In this document: positions 1-7,484 of the stretch, piece after piece
How the letters are laid out: every line of letters starts with the position of its first letter
Numbering within the stretch: the stretch's first letter is position 1
NCBI GenBank assembly: GCA_007127095.1
Contig: SKZY01000013.1
Coordinates: forward strand, 1-32,533
Reading direction: 5' to 3'
Length of the DNA: 32,533 bases
Source: Planctomycetaceae bacterium
GTDB taxonomy: Bacteria; Planctomycetota; Planctomycetia; Pirellulales; Pirellulaceae
Translations under genes and position numbers: made by a program
Notes under the pieces: model-generated
What the model was told of the DNA's origin: nothing
Database searches by the model: none
What the model saw: the letters and a program-made list of their open reading frames with translations, nothing else

Positions 1-355
1 CCCCGGGTGAGCGCAGGCTCGCTTTGCGAGCCAAGCGTAACCCGGGGTGAAAGAACCATGACGATTGGCGACGAGCAAACGATTCACCATAACGCTGGAT
101 TCAACCGAGTCGCAACCGGCAAAACCGCCGACGCCGGCGCGATCGGCGACCGGCATCCGTTGGATTGCGACTCGGCAAGATTGATTGGGTTTGAGAATCG
201 ATCGCTCGTCGCCAGCGATGTTGTAATCGTAAACCCCGGGTTCCGCTCGACTCGCGGAGCTCGTCGTCGCTCCACCCGGGGCTACTACCGATGGCCGCTT
301 CGCGGCATTCGGAATCAAACTTCTCGGCCTGAACGTTCATGACAAAAGCGATCGA
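1..355 (+). repeat. Interspersed repeat unit, copy A (about 355 bp)
   Basis: This stretch matches 31397-31754 in the same orientation over its whole length, with scattered substitutions and small indels. It opens with a palindromic block at 1-47: outer arms CCCCGGGT and ACCCGGGG, inner arms GGCTCGC and GCGAGCC around a TTT loop. A second imperfect palindrome at about 233-284 again has CCCCGGG at its edges. The open frames inside it (for example 7-342) follow the repeat and look non-coding. The left edge may lie before the window. From 356 to 470, between the repeat and the first gene, I see nothing, and the DNA becomes AT-richer towards 430-490. No transposase or terminal target duplication is visible, so this resembles a REP/MITE-like element rather than an insertion sequence. 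Confidence 0.8.
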
Positions 356-470
356 CGGTAGGCACAGCAGCCCCCCACCCCGGCTTTGAACCCAACCGGC
401 TCACGGTCCGTGTTTACTCGCCGAATCATCGATCGTTGTTATTTGATTGAACGGTTACTGTAAAATTGAT

Positions 471-1349
471 TCAATCCACTTTAGACAAAACTAGCCTAAA
501 TCCGGTTTCGTGAAGCCTGTCTTCTGGAAGCCCCCAAGATCTATAAGCGCATCTGCATTTTGATGCATCGCTGTTCCATCCTCCGCCCCTGAGAACGCGA
601 AACGCTGGAGGATCATCTTGTGTATAGGTGCTGGACTTGCGATCCGCATCCTCAAAATACCAGTCACCGCACCACTCATACACATTTCCGTGGACATCGA
701 ATAAACCCCACGCATTGGGCATTTTTCTGCCGACAGGCTGCGGCGAAAACGAAGGCGGGTTTTCTTCTGAATCCAAATAGCTGTACCAAGCATAGTTCGC
801 GAGCATCGCAGGGTCATTGCCATAGCAAAAAGCATCTCTCGAACCGGCTCTGCAAGCATATTCCCATTCAACTTCAGTTGGAAGCCGAAATTCCCAGTCG
901 CTTGGTAGTTCCCCCGTCGACTGACAAGCTCTTGTATATCGCACGCAGAATTGCACTGCATCGTCATGGCTAATGAATGTTGCTGGACTCGATGGGTGCA
1001 GCAAAACATATTCTTCGCCAATCCAAGGCTCGCTCTTCATGACGGCAACCCAAAGGGATTGTGTTACTTGATTTTCACCAATCCAGAAGCCTTCGCCTAT
1101 ACGCTTTTCGCGACGAATTTCATCTGCATACCGCCCCACTTCCGACGGCGGTGAACCCATTTCGAAAGTTCCGGGAGGGCACCATCGAAAAGCACTAGCC
1201 GCGTTTGCCGCTAATGCAAGCTTGTCACCTGGCTTGGCACTCTCTGACGCAGGGAAGACGCATTCCGTAGCCTCAGCATCCGTTGCGATCCACTGCTGCA
1301 CTGCCAATAAAACAAACGAGAAGCAAGCTAGTATGACCTTTTGAGGCAT
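471..1349 (-). CDS. Secreted SUMF1/FGE-fold protein (formylglycine-generating-enzyme-like)
   Basis: The 292-residue protein starts with a signal peptide (MPQKVILACFSFVLLAV, then a cleavage region near DAEA) and continues as a SUMF1-type fold. Family landmarks in order: FRWCPPGTFEMGS near residues 51-63, FWIGENQVTQSLW, RLPTEVEWEYACRAG, GLFDVHGNVYEWCGDW, RVLRGGGWNSDASKCR and a final GFRLV. True FGEs use a Cys pair after the GG(S/G) motif. Here that stretch is shortened to GGGWNSDASKCRC, and the first Cys appears absent, so it is probably a non-catalytic or differently acting paralogue. The ATG at 1349 has only a weak GAAAG upstream. The reading frame stays open into the RHS fragment at 1350-2279, so a 602-residue read-through protein is possible. 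I prefer the internal start because a signal peptide begins exactly there. Base composition is lower in GC than the neighbouring genes, suggesting transfer. Confidence 0.75.
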   Translation of the reverse strand: MPQKVILACFSFVLLAVQQWIATDAEATECVFPASESAKPGDKLALAANAASAFRWCPPGTFEMGSPPSEVGRYADEIRREKRIGEGFWIGENQVTQSLWVAVMKSEPWIGEEYVLLHPSSPATFISHDDAVQFCVRYTRACQSTGELPSDWEFRLPTEVEWEYACRAGSRDAFCYGNDPAMLANYAWYSYLDSEENPPSFSPQPVGRKMPNAWGLFDVHGNVYEWCGDWYFEDADRKSSTYTQDDPPAFRVLRGGGWNSDASKCRCAYRSWGLPEDRLHETGFRLVLSKVD

Positions 1350-2279
1350 GGTATTATCTTTCGTTCGGTGACAAGTATTGCGACGGCAATTCCAGTGCAG
1401 CACCTTGCCACATGGATTGCTTGAAAGCAGCCCTGGCTTGCCAGGATTAACAAAAGCTTCTATCATTGGCTCTATATCCTTGTGGCACGAAATCTTGGCG
1501 TCGCAGCCACTTTTCCTGCAATCACAACTGCTTTTTTGAGGACAACACTGCTTCATCGCTTGCCGAAGAAAATGGTTGAAAATTTCATTGATCTTGATTC
1601 GGCCACGATGTTTATCAAAGTCGATTACGGCATTGCCATAGTCGGGCCAGTAACTCTGCACAGGGTCTCTGTCATTCCCACCAAAGTTCTCTCGGCATTT
1701 GCGTTTACCATCCTCCATCCAACAGCAGCCAGGTGCAACAAAATCGCACTCATCGAAATCTTGTTGGATAGGGCGAACCGTTTCCCAAAACTTGGGGATA
1801 TACTCCGCGCGTGGGCCATGTGTGAGCGGTACATAAACCGTGCATTTCAACCCTGACGGATCAAGTTGAACGAGCGGTTGATTGAACACGAAGCGATGCA
1901 AATTCGTGTCTGTTGAGTTAAATCCAATCGGATCTCTGCTTGCAAACCTTTCAGCCACCGCGTCGTACATCCGCGCCCGGTAGTGATATAGCGATAGCCC
2001 CGCATCCCACTCCCGCCCGGTATACGTGTAGCGATTGTTGCTCGCCGACCCTGTCTGTAATGTTCCGCCGGCATCGGCGAATGTCACCTGCCCATAAGCC
2101 GTATACGCATACCGTTCAATAATCGTCCCACCGCCATCCGTAAGTGCGGTGATGCTGTATTGTTGGTTGCGATCAGTGCCAGGTTTGGGGGGCTTGTCGT
2201 GGGCGCATGAGCCAGAGCCCATGCACTGTCGTGCGTGGGCTCGGCGGGTTGGGCGGCTGGGTTCGACGATGGCGACCAT
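1350..2279 (-). pseudogene. 5'-truncated RHS-repeat core with cysteine-rich C-terminal tip
   Basis: Recognisable RHS-associated core sequence spans residues 35-144 of the frame: ITALTDGGGTIIERYAYTAYG, then YTYTGREWDAGLSLYHYRARMYD, RFASRDPIGF and the terminal DPSGL motif. Full RHS proteins carry hundreds to thousands of residues of YD repeats before this, and none are present, so the gene is a 3' remnant. After DPSGL comes a tip of about 166 residues rich in cysteine (CC, CDC, CCPQKSSC clusters) that I cannot assign. In RHS systems this position holds a variable toxin or effector domain. The first 33 residues of the open frame do not look like RHS and probably mark the junction with foreign DNA near 2180-2190. 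No stop separates the tip from the SUMF1-like protein downstream. Confidence 0.7.
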
Positions 2280-2296
2280 GCCGCCATTCTAGGCGA

Positions 2297-2470
2297 TCAG
2301 GGTTGCGATTGCTCGTCTTTTGAGTCCTTGGGGCCGGTTTCAGGACGCTCGGCGGACCGGTCGCGGTTGCCGGGATGCGTCTTCTCATGCACCTCACGCA
2401 GACGCTCGATCGTGATGTGCGTGTAGATTTGCGTTGTGTTCAGCCAACTCCTTGCATGATCGCCCCTTTC
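2297..2470 (-). pseudogene. C-terminal remnant of a tyrosine recombinase (phage-type integrase)
   Basis: Reading the minus strand from about 2470 gives RSWLNTTQIYTHITIERLRE, then VHEKTHPG and a hydrophilic tail ending at a TGA at 2297-2299. The TTQIYTH block is the conserved C-terminal box of tyrosine recombinases (XerC/D and integron/phage integrases) and contains the nucleophilic Tyr; VHEKTHP is also typical of the family tail. Just upstream the expected LGH motif is scrambled (GDHARSW), and related residues are found in another frame, so the gene is broken by small indels. Nothing of the recombinase core is visible towards 2586. It lies immediately upstream of the RHS fragment on the same strand. 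The 2480-2586 stretch before the kinase gene holds nothing recognisable. Confidence 0.7.
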
Positions 2471-2586
2471 CGCCGAATAGGAACTGAGAGAGCATCGATC
2501 TTCTGACCGGGTCGAACCGTGGAGAGGTTTAAAACGCTGTGGGCAACGCCGTCCCTGCCTGATGTTTTTTCCTGCAGTCCGCTACC

Positions 2587-4683
2587 TCAGCCCAGGTAGC
2601 GGGTAATATCGAGAAGCACTCCGTAGATGTGAGTCACCTGACCACCTGCGTCGACCGTCGGCTGGCCACGGGCGATCACGGTACCCCATTGGCCGTTGGG
2701 CCGTCGGTTACGCAGTCGCAGTTCGTACGCGGTTCGATAGCGAATCGTATTTTGGATCGCCGCGGTCAGTCGCGGGCGATCTTCCGGGTGCAGCGTTTCC
2801 GCGTACTGGTCGAGATTCGGAGCGTCGTGTTCGAGCGGTATTCCGGTGGCTAGCGTCGCCTCTTCGCTCCAGCGGACGTTTCCGGTTGCGACATCGAGTT
2901 CCCAGGTGCCGAGTTGGGCCAATTGTTGAAGGTCTCGCAGTTTTTCCCGATTGGCGGCGAGTTCTGACCGGGCTCGGACGGGAACGCTGATATCTCGAAC
3001 GGTGGTCAGGATATAAGGCTCACCGCCGAGTTCGACGCGGTTGGCGGCGAGTGCGACATCGAGCGTCGATCCGTCGCGTCGGGTCATCAGCGTCTCGAAG
3101 TCTTGAACGCCGCCACTGACCGACAGCGTTTCGAGAAAGTGGCCCCGCATTTCGCTTTTGGCCCAGATATTCAGGTCGAGGATTTTGCGGCCGACGACCT
3201 CATCGGCTTCGAATCCGGTCAACAGCTCGAACATCTGGTTGACCTCAATGATCTCTCCGTCGCTCCATCGGGTCATCAAGCCGGCGTCGGGGGCCTGCAT
3301 GAATAAACGCGAGAAGCGGGATTCGCGGACGGCTTGATCGCGGCGTGTTTCGCGTTTTTGCCTGACCCGGGCGGCGAACTCCGAGTCGGCTTGCCCGGCT
3401 TGCTTGAGCAAATCGAGGGCGAGGTCGTAGTCGCCCGAGCCGGCGGCCGAGCGGGCGTGTTCGGTTTGCAGGTTGACCAACGCGTCGGCGGCTTGACGAT
3501 TTCCCGGCCAGACGTCGAGCGACTCGCGGACCAGCGCCTCGGCGATGCCGTAATCTTGGTGCTTGGCCGCCGGCCCGACTTTCTGGATCAGTCGTTCGGC
3601 CCGCCGCAGCAAATCGACGCTCCGTTCATGTTCCTTTTCCCGGGCGATCGCCTCGGCGAATGCGGCGACATTGGGAAAACGATCTTCGCTGCGGGTCGCC
3701 ATCGCCCGCATCGCCACATCGATCCAGCCGCCGCGAACCGACGTCGGCCGGATTTCGTTATCCGCGGCCCGACGGATGCAGTCGAGCAGGCTGTCGCCAT
3801 AGTGGGGCGTTTCGCCGGTCAGGATTCGGAACAGCAAACCACCGAGCAGATAGATGTCGGTGCGAACGGATTGACTGCTCGCATCGCCGTTGGCCAATTC
3901 GGGAGCCATGTAGGCTGGGGTGCCACCGATCGCCGCCCCCTGCTGTGGGCGTTGGTCGATCCGGTCGAGCGACAATGCCAGCCCCCAATCGGCGAGCAAG
4001 ACTTCACCGAACCGCCCCAACATCACGTTTTCAGGCTTGATGTCGCGATGGATCAGGTCGCGGGAATGAGCGTAGCGGATCGCGTCGCAAAGTCTCAGCA
4101 GCGTTTCAATATTCTGCTGGAACGACATCTGGTCGATCGTCCGATCCCAGCTGGTGCCGTCGATCCGCTTCATTGAATAGAACAACTCGCCCTGCGGCCC
4201 GGTGCCGAGTTCGTGCAGCGCGATCACGTTCGGATGGTCGAGGCTGCCGATCGTTCGGGCTTCGAGCAGGAACCTTTGACGGGCGAGCGAATCGCTGGCC
4301 AATTCGTCGCGGAGTACTTTGACGGCGACTTCGCGGTCGATCGCTCGTTGGTGGGCCTGGTAGACGACGCCGGTACCACCGCTGCCGAGTTGACCGACCA
4401 GCCGGTATTCGGTGTCGGCACCGGGGCGGTTTCCCGGCGTGACCATCGTCCGCTGCGGCACAAACCCTTCGTCGGGACGCGGGCCTCCGGCCCGAGCCGC
4501 CGCGTTCTCCGCCCGACCGTCCCGCCACTGGGGATGATCGATCCTCCGATCGCCGTTGGCGGCTATTTCGAGCGTGACCGTCATCGAAATCGAACGCGAT
4601 TCGGTCGCTCGTGCGAGCAGCTGCGGGTCGGTCAAGATCGTTTCGAGCAGGCCGCTGCCGGGTCGACGATGTGGTTCGCTCAT
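2587..4683 (-). CDS. Ser/Thr protein kinase with two C-terminal PAS domains
   Basis: A 698-residue cytosolic protein with no membrane segment. The Hanks-type kinase domain covers about residues 93-350. It has the Gly loop GSGGTG, the VAVK lysine (about 122), HRDIKPEN (about 212-219), DWG in place of DFG (about 232-234) and APE (about 260-262). A helical, TPR-like linker (about 355-450) leads to two PAS domains at about 455-567 and 590-697. The second has the PAS-3-type pattern with HPEDR, and the protein ends there with no histidine-kinase output. The start is ATG at 4683; a TTG directly before it is also in frame. It begins 4 bp after the stop of the membrane-protein gene, which implies translational coupling. 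PAS domains usually sense small ligands or redox state, so they probably tune the kinase; the ligand is unknown. DWG is, to my knowledge, common in planctomycete kinases. Confidence 0.92.
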   Translation of the reverse strand: MSEPHRRPGSGLLETILTDPQLLARATESRSISMTVTLEIAANGDRRIDHPQWRDGRAENAAARAGGPRPDEGFVPQRTMVTPGNRPGADTEYRLVGQLGSGGTGVVYQAHQRAIDREVAVKVLRDELASDSLARQRFLLEARTIGSLDHPNVIALHELGTGPQGELFYSMKRIDGTSWDRTIDQMSFQQNIETLLRLCDAIRYAHSRDLIHRDIKPENVMLGRFGEVLLADWGLALSLDRIDQRPQQGAAIGGTPAYMAPELANGDASSQSVRTDIYLLGGLLFRILTGETPHYGDSLLDCIRRAADNEIRPTSVRGGWIDVAMRAMATRSEDRFPNVAAFAEAIAREKEHERSVDLLRRAERLIQKVGPAAKHQDYGIAEALVRESLDVWPGNRQAADALVNLQTEHARSAAGSGDYDLALDLLKQAGQADSEFAARVRQKRETRRDQAVRESRFSRLFMQAPDAGLMTRWSDGEIIEVNQMFELLTGFEADEVVGRKILDLNIWAKSEMRGHFLETLSVSGGVQDFETLMTRRDGSTLDVALAANRVELGGEPYILTTVRDISVPVRARSELAANREKLRDLQQLAQLGTWELDVATGNVRWSEEATLATGIPLEHDAPNLDQYAETLHPEDRPRLTAAIQNTIRYRTAYELRLRNRRPNGQWGTVIARGQPTVDAGGQVTHIYGVLLDITRYLG

Positions 4684-4687
4684 CAAA

Positions 4688-6328
4688 CTATTCTAGTGGC
4701 AGTTCGGCAGCCGGATACGGGAGGCGGTAGACGGCGTAAGTCGCGTTGGGCGGATCGCCGGCCTGGGGATAAACCTGCACTAACGGCAACGATTCGCCGA
4801 CGACCCGGCGATCGACGATCACGAATCGGGCGCCATATTGTCGCTGAAACCTCCGCAGGTCGGCATAGCGGATCGTAACCCGTACGGTCCCGAGTCGGCG
4901 GGGGTAAACGTCAAAAAAACGACGGTACCAGCGGACCAGCGAACCGGCATCCTGCGGAACGTCCTTCCAATTGACCACCTCGGCCCGCTGGGCATACCAC
5001 TTGAAAGTGTATTGGTGTCGCGGCGTGATCAGGATCTCATTCGCCGGCAAAGTCGCATCGATCCAGTGGCAGACCGCCAGCCAATCTTCGTGGGCTCGAC
5101 GCTGCGCCGCGAACGATTCACCTTGGCCGTGGGTGACGACGTCGAAGCGGCTAGCCGGGGGGATCGCCCGTCGCGCGTCGTCGATGCTCGAATAACCGAC
5201 CAGCACAACGGCGATGGCGACCACGACCACGCCGATACCGTCGCGACCCCATTTCCAGCCGCCGCCCTCTCCTGGACCGCTAACGACCTGCTCCGCGAAC
5301 CCTTGGCGGCGGGCGAGCGTCGCGACGATCGCGAGTCCCAGGGTCAGTGGCAGTACCGCGTCGCTGGCACGAAACCAGTAAAACCGGAGCAGTTTCGCCG
5401 CGAGATCGGGGTTCACAGCAGGCAGCAAGCCGAGCAACAACCCACAGGCCGCGATCGCGACACAGCCGACCGCCAGCCAAAAGAGGGCGGCGAAAGTCCG
5501 CTCGTGGCGGAGTGGCCAAGCGATCGCAAAGCTGACCGCGACCAAGCAGAGGTGTCGTAGGTACCAGTGCGGCGGGAACGAACTCGGCAGCAGATGATGG
5601 GAAATCCGTGAGTAAGTGTAGATCCGTGCTGCTAGCAACGAGTCCGCCGGATCGGCGGCGGCGGAGGTCTGCAACGCCGGCCAGAGTCCGAGCAGAGCAA
5701 TCGTCCCGCCGATCAACAGCGGGACGATTTGACGCCGCGGTGACGATTGGTGTCGTCCGACGACTAAGTAGGCCACCATCGTCGCCACGACGGTCCAACC
5801 GCCGACCAGTACGTGAAAGGCGCTAGCGATTCCCAGCAGCGGCCAAGCCGATCGCCAGTAACCACCGGCGATGCAAGTCATCGCGGCCAACGTGAAGGCG
5901 TAAGCCGGGACCTTCGCTTCGATCCCACCGATCACCCATTCACCGGCCAGATTGAACCACTGAATCCCGGCGATCCAGACGACGGCGACGGCTACGCAGG
6001 CGTAGGGGATCGGACAAACCGCACGTGTCAAACTGCGAAGTGTCACTGCCAACAGCAGCCAGCCGATCAGCCGCCCGATCCAGGCGGCGGCTGCGAGTGA
6101 AACGATTTGGGTCAGCGATCCGAAGGTGGCGTGGAACAGCAGATGAGGCTTGGCCGAACGGACGAACGCGTCGGCGGCACACCAGTCGGGCTGCCAAAAG
6201 TTTTTGGCGAGAACCAGGTAGTGAGCTTCGTTGATCGCCGGAGGCGGGTTGCCAGCGACGACAAAGAACAGCATCAGCAGCAAGCCAACTTCGGCGGTAG
6301 CCGTCAAGCGGTTCGCGACACCCTTCAC
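4688..6328 (-). CDS. Polytopic membrane protein, GT-C-like, with soluble C-terminal domain
   Basis: A 546-residue inner-membrane protein with about ten to twelve hydrophobic segments between residues 12 and 375, for example GLLLMLFFVVAG, WLLLAVTL, YACVAVAVVWIAGI and GIGVVVVAIAVVLVG. A soluble tail of about 150 residues follows, including the conserved-looking block ITPRHQYTFKWYAQRAEVVN followed by WKDVPQD. The layout resembles planctomycete proteins annotated DUF6798 and, more loosely, GT-C glycosyltransferases; that family name is from memory. An acidic motif in the first periplasmic loop (NEAHYLVLAKNFW) is compatible with a GT-C fold, but no substrate can be read. The start is GTG at 6328, overlapping the pdxA stop by 4 nt (GTGA), and the stop lies 4 bp before the kinase ATG. 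The three genes therefore look co-transcribed. Confidence 0.8.
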   Translation of the reverse strand: MKGVANRLTATAEVGLLLMLFFVVAGNPPPAINEAHYLVLAKNFWQPDWCAADAFVRSAKPHLLFHATFGSLTQIVSLAAAAWIGRLIGWLLLAVTLRSLTRAVCPIPYACVAVAVVWIAGIQWFNLAGEWVIGGIEAKVPAYAFTLAAMTCIAGGYWRSAWPLLGIASAFHVLVGGWTVVATMVAYLVVGRHQSSPRRQIVPLLIGGTIALLGLWPALQTSAAADPADSLLAARIYTYSRISHHLLPSSFPPHWYLRHLCLVAVSFAIAWPLRHERTFAALFWLAVGCVAIAACGLLLGLLPAVNPDLAAKLLRFYWFRASDAVLPLTLGLAIVATLARRQGFAEQVVSGPGEGGGWKWGRDGIGVVVVAIAVVLVGYSSIDDARRAIPPASRFDVVTHGQGESFAAQRRAHEDWLAVCHWIDATLPANEILITPRHQYTFKWYAQRAEVVNWKDVPQDAGSLVRWYRRFFDVYPRRLGTVRVTIRYADLRRFQRQYGARFVIVDRRVVGESLPLVQVYPQAGDPPNATYAVYRLPYPAAELPLE

Positions 6329-7317
6329 GCCAGTTCCCCCGCCAGCAACAACGCCGCGACGAAACTCGATTCACTGGCCAAGCCCCGCCACGCGATATCC
6401 ATCGCGGTACCGTGATCGACCGACGTGCGGACGATTGGCAGCCCGAGCGTCACATTGACGGCGTCGTCAAAGGCGAGTGCTTTCAGTGGGATCAGGCCCT
6501 GGTCGTGGTACATGCAGACATGAACATCGGTCGATTCGCGGCGGGCGGCGACGAACGCCGTATCCGGTGAAAGCGGTCCGGTGACGTCGATCCCGAGCTG
6601 TCGTGCCCGCTCGATCGCCGGCACGATGATCCGTTCTTCCTCGCGATGACTGATCAGGCCATGTTCGCCGGCGTGGGGGTTTAAGCCGCAGACGGTCACC
6701 CGCGGGGCGTGGCCGAGTTGACGTGATTTGCGTTCGAAGGCCGCGGCACCGAGACGGATCGCATCGAAAACGTCGGTCTCGGTCAGACTCGCCGCGACAT
6801 CGGCCAGTGGGATATGGACCGTGGCGAGGACACAGGTGAGCGAATCGCTGGTCAGCATCATCCGGGCGTGGTCGCAGCCGGTCAGCGCCGCCAACATTTC
6901 GGTATGACCGGGATATTGAATGCCACCCGCATTCCAAGCTTCCTTCTGAATCGGTCCGGTGACCATCGCGTCGAGCCGCCGTGCGATGCATTGCTGGGCG
7001 GCGAAACGGACCCAACCGTACGACGCCAGACCGGTGGCCGCCGACCAGCATCCTGGCCGTACCGCCGCAGCGTCGAGGTCACCGATGGTGACGATCGAAA
7101 CCGGAGACGACGAGCCGCCGGCGAGCCAACGATCGCGGGCGATCTCCGACGGCAGTGGAAGGTCGAGTGTTTCAGCGACGCGGGCTAACAGGGCACGGTC
7201 ACCGATCAGGGTCAGTTCAAGACCGGGAAATTCGTCGATCCGGGCCGCGACGCGGAGTGCCAATTCGGGACCGACACCGGCGGCATCGCCGATCGAGATG
7301 CCGATACGTTTGCTCAT
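6325..7317 (-). CDS. pdxA: 4-hydroxythreonine-4-phosphate dehydrogenase PdxA
   Basis: A 330-residue protein of normal PdxA length. PdxA oxidises 4-phosphohydroxy-L-threonine with NAD+, giving the precursor that PdxJ condenses with deoxyxylulose phosphate in pyridoxal phosphate synthesis. Family landmarks: GISIGDAAGVGPE at the N-terminus, MVTGPIQKEAWNAGG, YPGHTE, and the three metal-binding histidines in ATVHIPL (about 168), NPHAGEHG (about 215) and YHDQGLIPLK (about 271), followed by VNVTLGLPIVRTSVDHGTA. The preferred start is ATG at 7317; a TTG codon precedes it in frame. It shares a 4-nt overlap with the downstream membrane-protein gene, and a 167-bp gap with an inverted repeat separates it from the sulfatase gene upstream. 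Close paralogues (PdxA2, DenD-type dehydrogenases) act on sugar-acid phosphates; the motif set here fits classical PdxA better. Confidence 0.95.
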   Translation of the reverse strand: MSKRIGISIGDAAGVGPELALRVAARIDEFPGLELTLIGDRALLARVAETLDLPLPSEIARDRWLAGGSSSPVSIVTIGDLDAAAVRPGCWSAATGLASYGWVRFAAQQCIARRLDAMVTGPIQKEAWNAGGIQYPGHTEMLAALTGCDHARMMLTSDSLTCVLATVHIPLADVAASLTETDVFDAIRLGAAAFERKSRQLGHAPRVTVCGLNPHAGEHGLISHREEERIIVPAIERARQLGIDVTGPLSPDTAFVAARRESTDVHVCMYHDQGLIPLKALAFDDAVNVTLGLPIVRTSVDHGTAMDIAWRGLASESSFVAALLLAGELA

Positions 7318-7360
7318 CAAGTCGTGTCCCCATCACTCCGCTTCGGATCGAGCGGAAACG

Positions 7361-7452
7361 AAGGGTCAGGCAGCTGTCGTGCGGAGCCCCCCAGGGTGAG
7401 GTCCTCGTGAAAGGTGCCTGCCCCTTGTCTCGCCTTATTTCGCCTGACCCTT
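7361..7452. repeat. Intergenic inverted repeat with 11-bp arms
   Basis: AAGGGTCAGGC at 7361-7371 is the exact reverse complement of GCCTGACCCTT at 7442-7452, with about 70 nt between. On the plus strand the second arm runs into TTTTT. The loop contains a related partial motif (GGTGCCTGCCCCTT near 7411-7426). It lies between the sulfatase stop and the pdxA start, both on the minus strand. It may be a small intergenic repeat element, or a read-through attenuator between the two genes. The remaining bases of the gap show nothing else. Confidence 0.5.
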
Positions 7453-7484
7453 TTTCTCGCCAATCGCTTATTTTCCGGCCGCAA

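Noticed and set aside
7-342. 111-codon frame, with a relative at 31403-31657
   Set aside because: Both frames follow the 355-bp repeat, including its palindromes; similarity comes from the repeat, not from protein conservation.
3334-4176. 280-codon plus-strand frame
   Set aside because: It lies wholly antisense to the kinase domain, whose motifs are unmistakable; it is a by-product of high GC.
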